From JAENVU01 sp963801105 (GTDB lineage: Bacteria; Actinomycetota; Acidimicrobiia; IMCC26256; JAENVU01): a DNA stretch of 64,000 nucleotides. Below are positions 16,131 through 26,434 of this stretch, one piece after another (the stretch's first letter is position 1; every line of letters starts with the position of its first letter). Under the pieces are notes generated by a model. The model searched no databases and was not told the DNA's origin. It was given only the letters and a program-made list of their open reading frames with translations. Made by a program: the position numbers and the translations under genes. Where the stretch lies: NCBI GenBank assembly GCA_963801105.1, contig CAWDDH010000003.1, forward strand, positions 2,728,001 through 2,792,000, read 5' to 3'.

Positions 16131-17426
16131 TCAGCGGCGGAGCATCTCGGGCAACCGGGCGCGCAATGAGTCATAGACCGGCTCGCCACGGAGCAGGGTG
16201 GCGACAAGCACCGCGGCGAAGCACGCGGCGAACATCGGCAGCAGGAGCCTGGTCGTCGTGGTCATCTCCGCGATGAGTGCGATGCCGGTGAACGGTGCCC
16301 GCACCACGGCCGCGAAGAACGCGGCCATTCCGACGATGGCCAGCGCGTCGGGATGGGCCCCGAGCGCCGTGATCAGCGGTTCGAGGAGGCGGTAGGCGAG
16401 CACTCCCCAGAGGGCACCGACCGCGAGCAGCGGAGCGAAGAGCCCGCCGGGGGTTCCCGCGCTGTACGACCAGGGTCCGATCAGGAAGCGCACCAGGAAG
16501 AATCCGACGAGCGCGCTGACGCCGATGGACCCACCGAGCGCGCGCTGGGCCATGTGGTCCCCGCCACCGACGCCGAGCGGCTCGAACCACAGGACGAGGC
16601 CGACGACGCCGCCGACGATCGCCGCGCGAAGCTCGGGCGACGGCCGCCGCAAGGCGGCGAAGCGGTCGATGCCCCCGACGACCAGACGGTTGTACGCGAC
16701 CCCGAGCACGCCGGTCGCGGCGCCGAAGAGGACGTACACGGCGATGAGCCAGCCGGTCGGTGTCGCCACGGGGGCGACGACGAACACCGGGCCGTTGCCG
16801 AGGATGACCCGCGCGATCGCGACCGCGACGGCCGAACCGATGAGGGTGATCAGTGTCAGGCGCAGCTTGAACGACCTCGCGATCTCCTCGAAGACGAAGA
16901 GGGAGCCGCCCAGGGGTGCGTTGAAGGCCACGGCGAGCCCGGCTCCGCCCATCGCCGTCTGCAGCACGCGTCGGTCGGATGCGCCGAGCCCGACTCGCCG
17001 AGCGGACTCCGATCCGATGACCGCGCCCATGTGCACCGTCGGACCTTCCCGCCCCAGCGCCAGTCCCGAGCCGATTGCGAGCAACCCGCCCACGAACTTG
17101 GCCGGGAGCACCGTCCACGGGGACGGCTCGATCTCGCCGCGCCACACGGCTTCGACGTGCTGCACGCCGCTCCCGGACGCCGTGGGCACGAGTCTCACGA
17201 TGAACCGGGCCGCCGCGGCGCCGACGGCGACGAGCGCGACCGGGAGCAGCCAGCCCAGCGCCGGCCAGTGGTGCGCCCACGAGACGAACGACTCCCGCGC
17301 ATCGTCCGCCCGGATCAACCACCAACGGAAGGCGCCGCCGACCGTTCCGACCGCGATCCCACACACCGCGGCCACGATGCTCAGCCGCACCAGGCCCCGT
17401 CCGTCCTCGGGTCCGTCGTCGCTCAT
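16131..17426 (-). CDS. ClC-family chloride channel/transporter
   Basis: A multi-pass membrane protein moving Cl- or exchanging Cl- and H+. The 431-residue protein has the filter motifs in order: GSGVQHVEA (the GSGIP-like region), GLALGREGPTVHMG (GKEGP) and GTPGGLFAPLLAVG (GxFxP); FNAPLGGSLFVFEE carries the gating-glutamate region typical of the family. Start ATG 17426 was chosen because the upstream frame reads back into the ABC permease gene. It lacks C-terminal CBS domains. The convergent thioredoxin is separated by a hairpin. Confidence 0.9.
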   Translation of the reverse strand: MSDDGPEDGRGLVRLSIVAAVCGIAVGTVGGAFRWWLIRADDARESFVSWAHHWPALGWLLPVALVAVGAAAARFIVRLVPTASGSGVQHVEAVWRGEIEPSPWTVLPAKFVGGLLAIGSGLALGREGPTVHMGAVIGSESARRVGLGASDRRVLQTAMGGAGLAVAFNAPLGGSLFVFEEIARSFKLRLTLITLIGSAVAVAIARVILGNGPVFVVAPVATPTGWLIAVYVLFGAATGVLGVAYNRLVVGGIDRFAALRRPSPELRAAIVGGVVGLVLWFEPLGVGGGDHMAQRALGGSIGVSALVGFFLVRFLIGPWSYSAGTPGGLFAPLLAVGALWGVLAYRLLEPLITALGAHPDALAIVGMAAFFAAVVRAPFTGIALIAEMTTTTRLLLPMFAACFAAVLVATLLRGEPVYDSLRARLPEMLRR

Positions 17427-17451
17427 TGCCGATCCCGGCGCCGAGCCCACC

Positions 17452-18185
17452 TCAGGACTCTTCCCAGCGGAACCAGTGGGCGGCCGCGAGTGGGGCGGCG
17501 ACGCTCCACACGAGGAGCACCACGAACGCCCCGACCGGGAAGGCATGGTGCCCGAGCACCGCGCGCACCGTCTCGGCCAGCGCCGCCGCGGGCAGCAGCC
17601 GGGCGATGGCTTCGATCGCGTCGGGGAGCTTCGCGAGCGGGTAGGCCATCCCGCCGAGGAAGAGCAGGACGAGGAAGAGGGCGTTCGCCAGCGCGAGGTT
17701 GGCCTCGGCCCTCAGGGTGCCCGCCATGAGCATCCCGATCCCGGCGAACGCGATCGTGCCGAGCAGCAGGAGGCCGATCGCAGGGACGATCGAGCCGTCC
17801 ACGTGCCAGCCGAGCGCGACGCCGGTCAGCACGATCGCGACGGCCTGGAGGACCTCGATCGCGAGGACGTTGAGCGTCTTGGCCCCGAGCAGGCCGCCGC
17901 GGGAGAGCGGGGTCGACCCGAGCCGCTTCAGGACGCCGTAGCGCCGCTCGAAGCCGGTCGCGATGCCGAGGCTCACCATGGCGCTCGCCATCACCGCGAG
18001 CGCGAGCACGCCGGGGACGAGGAAGTCGACCGGGTCGCCCTTGATGGTCGTGAGCGCGTCGACCTTGCCGAAGAACACGAGGATCCCGATCGGGATCGCG
18101 AGGGTCACGAGCAGGCTCTCGCCGCGCCGCAGCGTCATCGCGAGCTCGAGGCGCGTCTGCGCCGCGACCGCGCCGGTGCCGGTGG

Positions 18186-18189
<4 letters not shown>
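17452..18189 (-). CDS. ABC-2 type transporter permease
   Basis: The membrane half of an exporter. The 245-residue protein has about six hydrophobic helices (first near 28-45, LLVTLAIPIGILVFF) and the ABC-2 pattern with a conserved FERRYGVLKRLGSTPLSR loop between helices 2 and 3 and a FLGGMAYPLAKLP segment before helix 6. The ATG overlaps the stop of the ATPase gene by four bases (ATGA), so the two are translationally coupled. Substrate unknown; such pairs often export drugs, antibiotics or lipids. It follows a polyprenyl synthase gene, which hints at a lipid substrate only weakly. Confidence 0.88.
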
Positions 18190-19141
<952 letters not shown>

Positions 19142-19145
<4 letters not shown>

Positions 19146-20215
19146 CGGTCCCGCCAGGCCACGAAGGCGCCGAGGTCGGCGAGGGCGTCCCGGGCGTCGG
19201 CCGTGATCGGGGCGCTCTCCAGCGCGACGAGGCTCTCGGCGACGAGCGCCTCGATCGCATGCTCGACCTCGGCGACGGCTCCGCAGTCGACCATCACCTG
19301 CTGGAGCGCGGCGATCTCGGCCGCGGTGATGTCGGGGGCACCGATCCGGTCCAGGAGGCGTCGGCCTGCGGCGTCCGCCCGGGCCTCGGTGGCCGCGACG
19401 AGGGGCGTGAGCTTGCCCTCGCGGAGGTCGTCGCCCACGGGCTTGCCCGTCACGCTCGGGTCGCCGAACACCGAGAGGAGGTCGTCGCGCATCTGGAACG
19501 CCTCGCCCAGCGGCAGACCGAACGCCGAGAGCGGACCGGTGAGATCCGCGGCGCGCCCGGCGAGCGACGCCCCGAGGTGCAGCGGCCGCTCCACCGTGTA
19601 CTTGCCGCTCTTGTACCACTCGATGCGTTGGGCCTGGGACGCATCGCGGGCCCCGGCCGCAGTCGCGGCGAGGTCCAGATACTGACCGACGCACAGCTCC
19701 ACGCGGAGCTCGTCGTAGAGGGCTCGCGACTGCGGGTCGAGCGCGGCCACGAGCATGTCGGCGTAGACGAACGCGAAGTCCCCGACGAGGATCGCGACGC
19801 CCTCGCCGAACCGGCGGGCTTCACCGCGCCCACTCGTGCGACGGTGGTCGGCGCTCGCCGCCGCGTGGACGGAGGGCTGCCCGCGCCGGCGGTCGGCGTT
19901 GTCCATCACGTCGTCGTGCACGAGTGCGAAAGTGTGCAGCAGCTCGAGTGCGGCGCCCACGTCGACGACCCGCGGGTCGGAGGGATCCCCGCCGGCCCCG
20001 ACGAAGGCCCAGTGGCAGAACGCCGGGCGCAGTCGCTTCCCGCCCGCCGCAACGAGGGACCGCAGTGCCTCCAGCGGAGCCGCCAGGGTCGGGTCGACGA
20101 GGGTCCAACGTTCGATCTCGTGCGCGAGGAGTCCCTCGACACGGGTCTCGATGGCCGCACCCACCGACGCGAGGCTCGGCGGCGGGGCCGGCGCGATGTC
20201 GAGGCGTTCGGACAT
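19142..20215 (-). CDS. Trans-isoprenyl diphosphate synthase
   Basis: Condenses isopentenyl diphosphate onto an allylic diphosphate to make a C15-C45 chain. The 357-residue protein has GGKRLRPAFC (IPP-binding), the first Asp-rich motif in LVHDDVMDNADRRRGQPS (DDxxD) and the second as FQMRDDLLSVFGDP (DDxxx rather than full DDxxD: DDLLS). The residues just before the first motif (LELLHTFALVHDD) set chain length and suggest a GGPP-class product, which is an inference. ATG 20215 is preceded by TAAGGT eight bases away. It heads the operon with the ABC exporter. Confidence 0.9.
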
Positions 20216-20311
20216 TGCCCGGCACCTTAGGACCCCGGGTTGTCAGTCCCGGAAGTGATCCTCGGGCCGGGTCGTGCGGGCGGCGGAGGCGCCCGCTCCG
20301 GCTGGGCTCGA

Positions 20312-20317
20312 TACGAT
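20312..20317 (+). promoter_or_regulatory. -10 box for acyl-CoA dehydrogenase
   Basis: TACGAT followed by a short leader holding GAGGAGG (20331-20337) before ATG 20343. This gene therefore has a normal leader, unlike many neighbours. Confidence 0.4.
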
Positions 20318-20342
20318 CCCGCGCCGCACCGAGGAGGCCTGA

Positions 20343-21557
20343 ATGTCCGACATCTCACTCGCCCAGTTCACCGAGTCCGCCACCGAGTTCCTGGATGCCC
20401 ACGCCCAGCGACGGGGAGAGTCCAAGTTCGTGTGGGGTGAGGGCTCGGACCGGGTCGGCATGCTCGACGAGAAGACGCCCGACCAGGAGCGCGCCGAGGT
20501 CGCCGCGGCGAAGGCCTGGAAGCAGCAGGAGTTCGACGCCGGCTTCGGGTGGATCACCGGCCCGATCGAGTACGGGGGCCGGGCGTTGCCCGTGTCGTAT
20601 GACCGGGCGTACCGCGAGATCGTCGGCCGGTACTCGATCCCGTCGCAGTCACCCTTCGGCATCGGCCTCGGCATGGTCGCCCCGACGATCCTCGCCCACG
20701 CGATCCCCGAGGTTCGGGAGCGCTACCTCCGGCCCCTGTACCGGGGCGAGATCATCGGCTGCCAGCTGTTCTCGGAGCCGATCGCGGGCTCGGACCTCGC
20801 CGGGATCCAGACGAGGGCCGAGCGCGACGGCGACGAGTGGATCCTGACCGGCCAGAAGGTGTGGACGTCGGGCGCGCAGTACTCCGACATCGGCGAGATC
20901 ATCACCCGCACGTCGCCCGACAAGCCCAAGCACAAGGGGCTGTCGATGTTCCTCGTGGACATGCACGCCCCGGGGGTCGAGGTGCGGCCGCTCCGCCAGA
21001 TGACCGGCGGCGCGTCGTTCAACGAGGTGTTCTTCGAGGAGGTCCGGGTCCACGACTCGCACCGGCTCGGCGACGTCGACGAGGGCTGGACCGTCGCGCT
21101 CACCACGCTGATGAACGAGCGCGCTGCGATCGGCGGCGGGGGTGCCGGCGTCGGATCCATGAACCTCAACCGGTTCGTGCAGATGGCCCAGCACTTCGGT
21201 GTCAGCGACGACCCGATGATCCGCCAGGGTCTGGCGGACGCGTTCATCCGCAGCTCGGTTGCCCGGTACACGAACCTGCGGGCGATGGCCAAGATCCGCG
21301 CCGGACAGCTGCCGGGGCCGGAGATGTCGATCGCGAAGCTCGCGCTCACCCAGAACATGATGAAGGTGAACCAGCTCGTCGGCGAGATCCTGGGACCGCG
21401 GCTGGTGGCCGACAGCGGCGAGTGGGGAACCTTCGCGTTCTCCGAGATGGTGCTCGGCACGCCCGGGATGCGGATCGCGGGCGGGACCGACGAGGTCATG
21501 CGCAACATCGTCGGCGAGCGGGTGCTCGGGCTGCCCAAGGAACCGCGGACGAACTAG
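20343..21557 (+). CDS. Acyl-CoA dehydrogenase
   Basis: A FAD enzyme that makes the alpha-beta double bond of an acyl-CoA. The 404-residue protein has the N-terminal helical domain, the FAD/substrate strand CQLFSEPIAGSDLAGIQTRA followed by WILTGQKVWTSGA, and the C-terminal domain ending in AGGTDEVMRNIVGERVLGLPKEP, the usual adenine-binding end. I do not see the short-chain-type catalytic Glu with certainty. A strong GAGGAGG site precedes the ATG. The stop overlaps the next gene's GTG by one base. Confidence 0.9.
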   Translation: MSDISLAQFTESATEFLDAHAQRRGESKFVWGEGSDRVGMLDEKTPDQERAEVAAAKAWKQQEFDAGFGWITGPIEYGGRALPVSYDRAYREIVGRYSIPSQSPFGIGLGMVAPTILAHAIPEVRERYLRPLYRGEIIGCQLFSEPIAGSDLAGIQTRAERDGDEWILTGQKVWTSGAQYSDIGEIITRTSPDKPKHKGLSMFLVDMHAPGVEVRPLRQMTGGASFNEVFFEEVRVHDSHRLGDVDEGWTVALTTLMNERAAIGGGGAGVGSMNLNRFVQMAQHFGVSDDPMIRQGLADAFIRSSVARYTNLRAMAKIRAGQLPGPEMSIAKLALTQNMMKVNQLVGEILGPRLVADSGEWGTFAFSEMVLGTPGMRIAGGTDEVMRNIVGERVLGLPKEPRTN

Positions 21558-22351
21558 TGCAGCCCTTCGAGCGCCTGCGACACCTCGCTCGTTGGACCGA
21601 CGACGACGATGTCGAGCTCCTCGAGGAGTCGGCCGACTGCCTCGCGGGCTTCGCCGACGACCCGTTCGGGGTCGTGATCGCGTGCCGCCGGCTGCTCGCC
21701 TACCACCCGACGGTGGCGCCGCTCTGGTGGCTGTGCGCGCACGTCCTGTCGGCGCCCGACGCGCACGAGGGCGCCTGGGGCGCGTGGCGAGAGGCGCGCT
21801 CGGACCCGACGGGCGCGCGGCTGGCCGGGGCGCTCCCCTTCCCGCACGAGTCACCGGTCGCGGTCGTGGGGTGGCCGGACATCGTCCGCGACGGTCTCGC
21901 CGAGCGGATCGACCTCGAGGTGCTGGCCGTGCGCTCCGGCCGCTCCGACCCGCAGCTGTCCCGGCGCCTGCGGGTCTCGGTGCAGTCCGTTCGGGTGGTC
22001 GACGAGACCGAGCTGCTCGCGATCGAGCCGACCCACCTGCTCGTCGCACCGCTCGTCTGCGGCGACGGCCGGGTGCTCGTCGCTGCGGGCACTCCCGAGC
22101 TGATGGCCGCGGGGCGCGAGGTCGGGGCGCAGCTCTGGCTCGTGGTCCCGCGCGGGTTCGCGCTGCCCGGGCGGATGCTCGAGGCGATGGAGCGCTCGAT
22201 GGCCCAGGCGGAGCCGGGCGAGCCGCCCTTCGTCGAGTGCGCGGCGGCGGACTTCGACGCCGTGATCGGTCCGGAAGGGCTCGACGGGCCGGGTGCCCTC
22301 GCCCACCGGGCCGACTGTGCCCCCGCGCCCGAGTTGCTGCGGGTCACCTGA
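21557..22351 (+). CDS. Uncharacterised protein, faintly eIF2B-like
   Basis: Not firmly recognised. The 264-residue product starts at GTG 21557, inside the stop of the acyl-CoA dehydrogenase (TAGTG), so it is coupled to it. The second half (residues about 150-210) alternates beta-rich and helical segments (THLLVAPLVCGDGRVLVAAG, AQLWLVVPRGFALPG) in the manner of the eIF2B/MtnA-like isomerase fold, where a GxDAI site would be expected; that catalytic segment is not present. It may be a degenerate, non-catalytic relative. No signal peptide or membrane helix. Confidence 0.55.
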   Translation: MQPFERLRHLARWTDDDDVELLEESADCLAGFADDPFGVVIACRRLLAYHPTVAPLWWLCAHVLSAPDAHEGAWGAWREARSDPTGARLAGALPFPHESPVAVVGWPDIVRDGLAERIDLEVLAVRSGRSDPQLSRRLRVSVQSVRVVDETELLAIEPTHLLVAPLVCGDGRVLVAAGTPELMAAGREVGAQLWLVVPRGFALPGRMLEAMERSMAQAEPGEPPFVECAAADFDAVIGPEGLDGPGALAHRADCAPAPELLRVT

Positions 22352-22393
22352 GTGTCGCGCCCGGCGGTCCACGCGCGTCGCTCGTCCGATCGC

Positions 22394-22399
22394 TACCGT
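22394..22399 (+). promoter_or_regulatory. -10 box for leaderless zinc-ribbon gene
   Basis: TACCGT lies six bases before ATG 22406, with no ribosome site in between. Confidence 0.45.
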
Positions 22400-22405
22400 C
22401 GGGCG

Positions 22406-22564
22406 ATGGCCGATGCGGATGCCGAGGTCCGGACCGAGCGGAGCGAGACGTTCGACCGCTCGACGGTGTGCCTCGTCTGCGACACGCCGATGCACCCCGA
22501 GCACGCGCACTACCGCTGCCCGGCGTGCGGATGGCGCGACTCCTGCTGCGACGGCCCGTATTGA
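22406..22564 (+). CDS. 52-residue zinc-ribbon-like protein
   Basis: A small protein with two Cys pairs, CLVCDTPM and CPACGWRD, spaced 14 residues apart as in zinc ribbons, then a CC pair in DSCCDGPY at the C-terminus. The cysteines resemble the CPCC family of small zinc-binding proteins, but I cannot assign it firmly. The leaderless promoter at 22394-22399 and the four-base overlap with the following HAD gene (TTGA) argue that it is real. Function unknown; it is possibly a nucleic-acid or protein-binding accessory. Confidence 0.7.
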   Translation: MADADAEVRTERSETFDRSTVCLVCDTPMHPEHAHYRCPACGWRDSCCDGPY

Positions 22565-23181
22565 GCGGTCGCGATCCCGGTATCGACGTCGTCCTGTTCG
22601 ACCTCGGTGGAGTGCTCGTCGACTTCGGCGGTGTCGAGCCGATGAAGCAGCTGTCGGGCATCACCGACGACGACGAGCTGTGGCGTCGATGGCTGACGTG
22701 TCGCTGGGTCCGGGCCTTCGAACGGGGCGGCTGCAGCGCGGAGGAGTTCGCCGCCGGCGTGGTCGGCGACTGGGAGCTGCCGATCACGCCCGAGGCGTAC
22801 CTGGAGACCGTCGCCGGGTGGCTGGGTGGTCCGCTGCCCGGCGCCGGTGAGCTGATCGGCGACGTCCGAGCAGTGGTGACCGCGGGCTGTCTCAGCAACA
22901 CCAATGCGTTGCACTGGGACCGTCACTTCTCGCAGTGGCCGGAGATCCACGCACTCGACCCCCGGTTCCTCTCCTACGAGCTCGGCGCGGTGAAGCCCGA
23001 TCGGGAGCTCTTCGACCGCGTGGCAGCTCGGCTCGGGTGCCCGCGGGAGCGAATCCTGTTCCTCGACGACAACATGGTCAACGTGGAGGGCGCCACGGAA
23101 GCCGGATTCCGGGCGCACCGGGCGCAGGGTGTCGACGAGGCGCGCGCGGTCCTGGTACGCGTGGGCGTGCTCGAGCGCTGA
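22561..23181 (+). CDS. HAD-family hydrolase
   Basis: A haloacid dehalogenase-fold phosphatase or dehalogenase. Motif I is in VVLFDLGGVLVDFG (DxGxx variant, where the second Asp is Gly, as in many YihX-like HADs), motif II in GCLSNTN, the Lys in GAVKPDRELF and motif IV in ILFLDDNMVNVEGA. The 206-residue protein is like YihX/alpha-D-glucose-1-phosphatase in layout. I chose TTG 22561, which overlaps the upstream stop; ATG 22531 would add ten Arg-rich residues and is the alternative. Because Gly replaces the usual acid/base Asp of motif I, phosphatase activity should be treated as unproven. Confidence 0.82.
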   Translation: MSGRDPGIDVVLFDLGGVLVDFGGVEPMKQLSGITDDDELWRRWLTCRWVRAFERGGCSAEEFAAGVVGDWELPITPEAYLETVAGWLGGPLPGAGELIGDVRAVVTAGCLSNTNALHWDRHFSQWPEIHALDPRFLSYELGAVKPDRELFDRVAARLGCPRERILFLDDNMVNVEGATEAGFRAHRAQGVDEARAVLVRVGVLER

Positions 23182-23193
23182 GGTGGACACGCG

Positions 23194-23664
23194 CTACGAG
23201 GCCTCGTTGTGGTCCGGGGGCTCGATCGCGGGGTGGTCGGGACCCGACGGGTCGGGCCCGCCCGTGCCGCGCACGTCGATGACCCGGCCGTAGACGACGC
23301 TGCCCGTGCGGGTGACGCGGTGGTTGCGCGCCCACCGGCGCGGGAAGAAGCGGGCCGCCGGGATCAGCAGCAGGAAGCCGATCGCATCGGTGACGAAGCC
23401 CGGAGTGAGCAGCAGTGCGCCCGCGGCAAGGATCAGCGCGCCGTCCACCAGCTCGGAGGCGGGGATCTCCCCCGCCCGGAGCTGCGCCTGGGCGCGGCTC
23501 CAGGTGCTCAACCCCTCGCGCTTGACGAGGATCCCGCCGACGATGGAGATGGCGATCAGCAGCGCCAGCGTGGGGAGGAAGCCGATCCACTGGCCGACCT
23601 GGATGATGACGAAGAGCTCGACGAGCGGGACGACGACGAGCGCGACCACGAGGACGATGAGCAC
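23194..23664 (-). CDS. fxsA: FxsA-family membrane protein
   Basis: A small inner-membrane protein; in E. coli FxsA relieves exclusion of phage T7 by F plasmid, but its normal role is unknown. The 156-residue protein has two hydrophobic segments at the start (about 2-20 and 28-46, with ELFVIIQVGQWIGFLPTL between) and two near 75-110 (GALILAAGALLLTPGFVTDAIGFLLLIP), which is the FxsA signature. The tail is Pro/Asp-rich and cytosolic. GTG 23664 has TACGCT six bases upstream on its strand, so it is probably leaderless. Confidence 0.85.
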   Translation of the reverse strand: MLIVLVVALVVVPLVELFVIIQVGQWIGFLPTLALLIAISIVGGILVKREGLSTWSRAQAQLRAGEIPASELVDGALILAAGALLLTPGFVTDAIGFLLLIPAARFFPRRWARNHRVTRTGSVVYGRVIDVRGTGGPDPSGPDHPAIEPPDHNEAS

Positions 23665-23670
23665 CGACCC

Positions 23671-23676
23671 AGCGTA
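23671..23676 (-). promoter_or_regulatory. -10 box for leaderless fxsA
   Basis: On the minus strand TACGCT is six bases before GTG 23664. Confidence 0.45.
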
Positions 23677-23696
23677 GAGCGCACGCCCGCGACCGC

Positions 23697-24860
23697 CTAC
23701 GCGTTGATCGCGAGCACCGGTGGGTCGTCGAGGTCCACCAGTTCGTGCGTGCGGCGCAGGTCGTCGATGCGGTCCAGCTGCCGGACCAGCTGACGGTTCC
23801 TGACCCCGGACAGCTCGTCGTAGGCCTTGGTGACGGTGTTGAGGCCGCGGCCGAGGGCGTCCATCTTGTCGGAGAACTGGTCCCACTGCTTGGTGAAGTC
23901 CCCGAGCACCTCGAGGATCTCCGAGGCCGTGCGCTCCATGCGGAAGTTCTCCACCGACTGGCGCACGACCGCGAGGACGGCGAACAGCGTCATCGGCGAG
24001 CACATGATGATCCGCTGCGCGAGCGCCTCGTCGAGCAGCGCCGACGCGTGCTCCTGAACGAACGCGAACAGCTGCTCGTTCGGGATGAAGAGCAGCACGC
24101 AGTCCACGCTCGAGGGCGAGCCGTCGCTGTACCTCCGCTGCGCCAGCTCCTTGACCTTGGCCCGCACGTCCTTCAGGAAGTCGTCGCGGTGGCGCGTTTG
24201 CTCGAGCTCGGACTCCGCGTTCACGTAACGGAGGTAGTTGTCGAGCGGGAACTTCACGTCCATGTAGAGGATCGCGTCCTGGGGCAGGAGGAACGTGAAG
24301 TCCGGGATCCCCGACCCAGAGTCGACCGCCTTCTGCTTGCGGTACTGCACCCCTTCGACGAATCCCGCGAGGCGCAGCACGTCCTCGGCCATGCGCTCGC
24401 CCCACTGACCGCGGGTCTTCGAGCTCGCGAGCGCCTCCCGCAGCCCCTGGGCGGTCTGGGCGAGCTCGGCGATGCCGGCCCGCTGCTGCGCGAGCGCCCC
24501 GGAGAGCTGGTCGATCTTGGCGCCTCGCCCGGTCTCGAACTCGCGGACGAGGTCGGTGACCTGCGCGAGGTGTTGCTGCATCGAGCTGAACTGCAGCTCC
24601 ATCTGGGAGCGCTCGTGGGCGAGCGACTCCCCCGCCCGGGCCCGCTCGGAGTCCAGCAGCGCGCGGTTGGTCTCGATGAGGTGGCCCAGCGCCGCCTGCT
24701 GCTGCTGGGCCGCGATGCGGGCGATGCGATCGGCGATCTGGTCCGGGTCCGGGCCGGCGGGTGCGTCGACGCGCTGGCGCTGGACCACGACGGCCGCGGT
24801 CCCGGCGGCCGCACCGACGAGGACGACGATGAGCAGGGCGATGAGCAGGATCTCGGTCAT
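23697..24860 (-). CDS. rmuC: DNA recombination protein RmuC
   Basis: RmuC is a membrane-anchored nuclease-like protein that limits inversions at short repeats. The 387-residue protein begins with one hydrophobic segment (about 4-24), then a long Gln/Ala/Arg-rich coiled coil (about 35-140), then the conserved C-terminal PD-(D/E)xK-like core (SSKTRGQWGE, GIPDFTFLLP, YMDVKFPLDNY, LLFIPNEQLFAF). The Asp and Lys in DFTF and DVKFP match the family's nuclease-fold residues. ATG 24860 excludes an upstream frame without a ribosome site. It is 33 bases from the FxsA gene. Confidence 0.88.
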   Translation of the reverse strand: MTEILLIALLIVVLVGAAAGTAAVVVQRQRVDAPAGPDPDQIADRIARIAAQQQQAALGHLIETNRALLDSERARAGESLAHERSQMELQFSSMQQHLAQVTDLVREFETGRGAKIDQLSGALAQQRAGIAELAQTAQGLREALASSKTRGQWGERMAEDVLRLAGFVEGVQYRKQKAVDSGSGIPDFTFLLPQDAILYMDVKFPLDNYLRYVNAESELEQTRHRDDFLKDVRAKVKELAQRRYSDGSPSSVDCVLLFIPNEQLFAFVQEHASALLDEALAQRIIMCSPMTLFAVLAVVRQSVENFRMERTASEILEVLGDFTKQWDQFSDKMDALGRGLNTVTKAYDELSGVRNRQLVRQLDRIDDLRRTHELVDLDDPPVLAINA

Positions 24861-24960
24861 GCGACAAAGGGTCGCACGGGGGTGTGACCACGCCGCGGCC
24901 CCCGGTTCTATGCCCAAAACGGCACGAACGTGCGCGGGTGCGGACAGGAGACCACCGGTC

Positions 24961-24966
24961 TAGGGT
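24961..24966 (+). promoter_or_regulatory. -10 box for leaderless amidohydrolase gene
   Basis: TAGGGT lies seven bases before ATG 24974. The same hexamer and gap precede GTG 63605. Confidence 0.45.
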
Positions 24967-24973
24967 CGGCGCG

Positions 24974-26434
24974 ATGGCGTGGGATCCCGACGCCGAGCTG
25001 CCCGTCAAGCTGGGCCCCTGCTCGAACGCCGAGTTCCGCCCCGTACCGCTCGACGCCGTCTGTCGCGAGGCGATCCGGCGGACCCGGGCCGACGCCGAGG
25101 TGCTCGCCCGACGCCTCGGGATGGACCGACGCCGCTTCCTCCGGAGCCTCGGGGGCGCCGCACTGATGCTCGGCACGCTCGCCGCGTGCCACGACGACGC
25201 GAAGCGCTCGCGCGGGCAGCGGTCCGGCGGGACCTACCGCATCCCGGAGGGCGCGACGACCACGACGGACGCAGCGCGCGCGGCGCTCGCCGGAGACGAG
25301 GTCATCTTCGACGTCCAGACCCACTATCTCGACTACGACCTCTCGGGCCCCGGCACCGGTCTCGCGGGCATCGACGGTCTGGTGAGCAGCTTCCCGCAGG
25401 GACGGTGCGGCGAGGCCGACGCCCGGGCGTGCTTCTCGGTGGAGCAGTACCTCGACCTGCTCTTCAACCAGTCCGACACGTCGATGATGATCCTCACCGC
25501 GATCCCGATCCCCGAGCAGCTCAGCCCGCTCGACCAGGACGCGATGCGCACGGCCCGGCTCCTCGCGGACCGTGTGTGCGGTGACAGCCGGGTGTTGTTG
25601 CACGGCGGCGTGCAGCCGACCGTCGGGGCGGCGGGGGCACAGATCGAGGGGATGGCGGAGCTGCGCCTCGGCGACTACCACGTCGTCGGCTGGAAGGTCT
25701 ACACGCATGCTCCGGGGGCGGGATGGTGGCTCGACGACCACGAATCGGGCGCTCCGCCGGTCGGTGAGGCGTTTCTCGCCCGGGTCGAGGAGGTCGGTCC
25801 CAGCGTCGTGTGCGTCCACAAGGGCTTCTCGGGCGGCAGCGTGTACGCCTCGCCGGCCGACATCGGCCCCGCCGCGCGGGCGCACCCCGACCTGCGCTTC
25901 GTCGTGTACCACTCGGGCTACGAGTCAGGGGTCGGCGAGGGTCCCTACTCCGAGACCGGCGCGGGCGTGGACCGGTTGGTCCGCAGCCTGCGCGAGGCCG
26001 GCATCGGACCCGGCGCGAACGTCTACGCCGAGCTGGGGTCGACCTGGTGGAACCTCATGCGCGATCCCACGCAGGCGGCGCACGTGCTCGGCAAGCTGCT
26101 CGTGGCCGTCGGTCCCGACCGCCTGCTGTGGGGGACGGACTCGCTCTGGTACGGCTCGCCCCAGGACCAGATCCAGGCGTTCCGGGCGTTCGAGATCTCG
26201 ACCGAGCTCCAGGAGCGCTACGGGTACCCCGCCCTGACCCGGGGACTGAAGCGCAAGATCCTGGGCGCGAACGCGCTCGCGCTCTATGCCGTGGAGCCGC
26301 CGCGGACGCGGTGCGAGTTCACGCGCGGCGAGCTGGCCCGCGAGCGCGAGGTCAACGGCGTGGCGTGGCGCACCTACGGCCCCGAGACGGACCGGGAGCT
26401 GCGCACCGTGCTCGCGTCCCACGCGGTGCTCTGA
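24974..26434 (+). CDS. Tat-exported amidohydrolase-family lipoprotein candidate
   Basis: An amidohydrolase (PF04909-like) of 486 residues. Residues about 51-74 form a twin-arginine-type signal with a lipobox (DRRRFLRSLGG ... LAAC), preceded by an unusual 49-residue N-terminal extension. If translation began at the internal ATG 25121 it would be a normal Tat signal, but TAGGGT seven bases before ATG 24974 favours the long form. The catalytic domain has a metal-site-like DVQTHYLDY (D-x-x-H), a VCVHKGF, a conserved VVYHSGYESG and LLWGTDSLWYG (Asp metal/acid), matching the family's order. It ends inside the convergent TetR gene (61-base overlap). Substrate unknown. Confidence 0.78.
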   Translation: MAWDPDAELPVKLGPCSNAEFRPVPLDAVCREAIRRTRADAEVLARRLGMDRRRFLRSLGGAALMLGTLAACHDDAKRSRGQRSGGTYRIPEGATTTTDAARAALAGDEVIFDVQTHYLDYDLSGPGTGLAGIDGLVSSFPQGRCGEADARACFSVEQYLDLLFNQSDTSMMILTAIPIPEQLSPLDQDAMRTARLLADRVCGDSRVLLHGGVQPTVGAAGAQIEGMAELRLGDYHVVGWKVYTHAPGAGWWLDDHESGAPPVGEAFLARVEEVGPSVVCVHKGFSGGSVYASPADIGPAARAHPDLRFVVYHSGYESGVGEGPYSETGAGVDRLVRSLREAGIGPGANVYAELGSTWWNLMRDPTQAAHVLGKLLVAVGPDRLLWGTDSLWYGSPQDQIQAFRAFEISTELQERYGYPALTRGLKRKILGANALALYAVEPPRTRCEFTRGELAREREVNGVAWRTYGPETDRELRTVLASHAVL

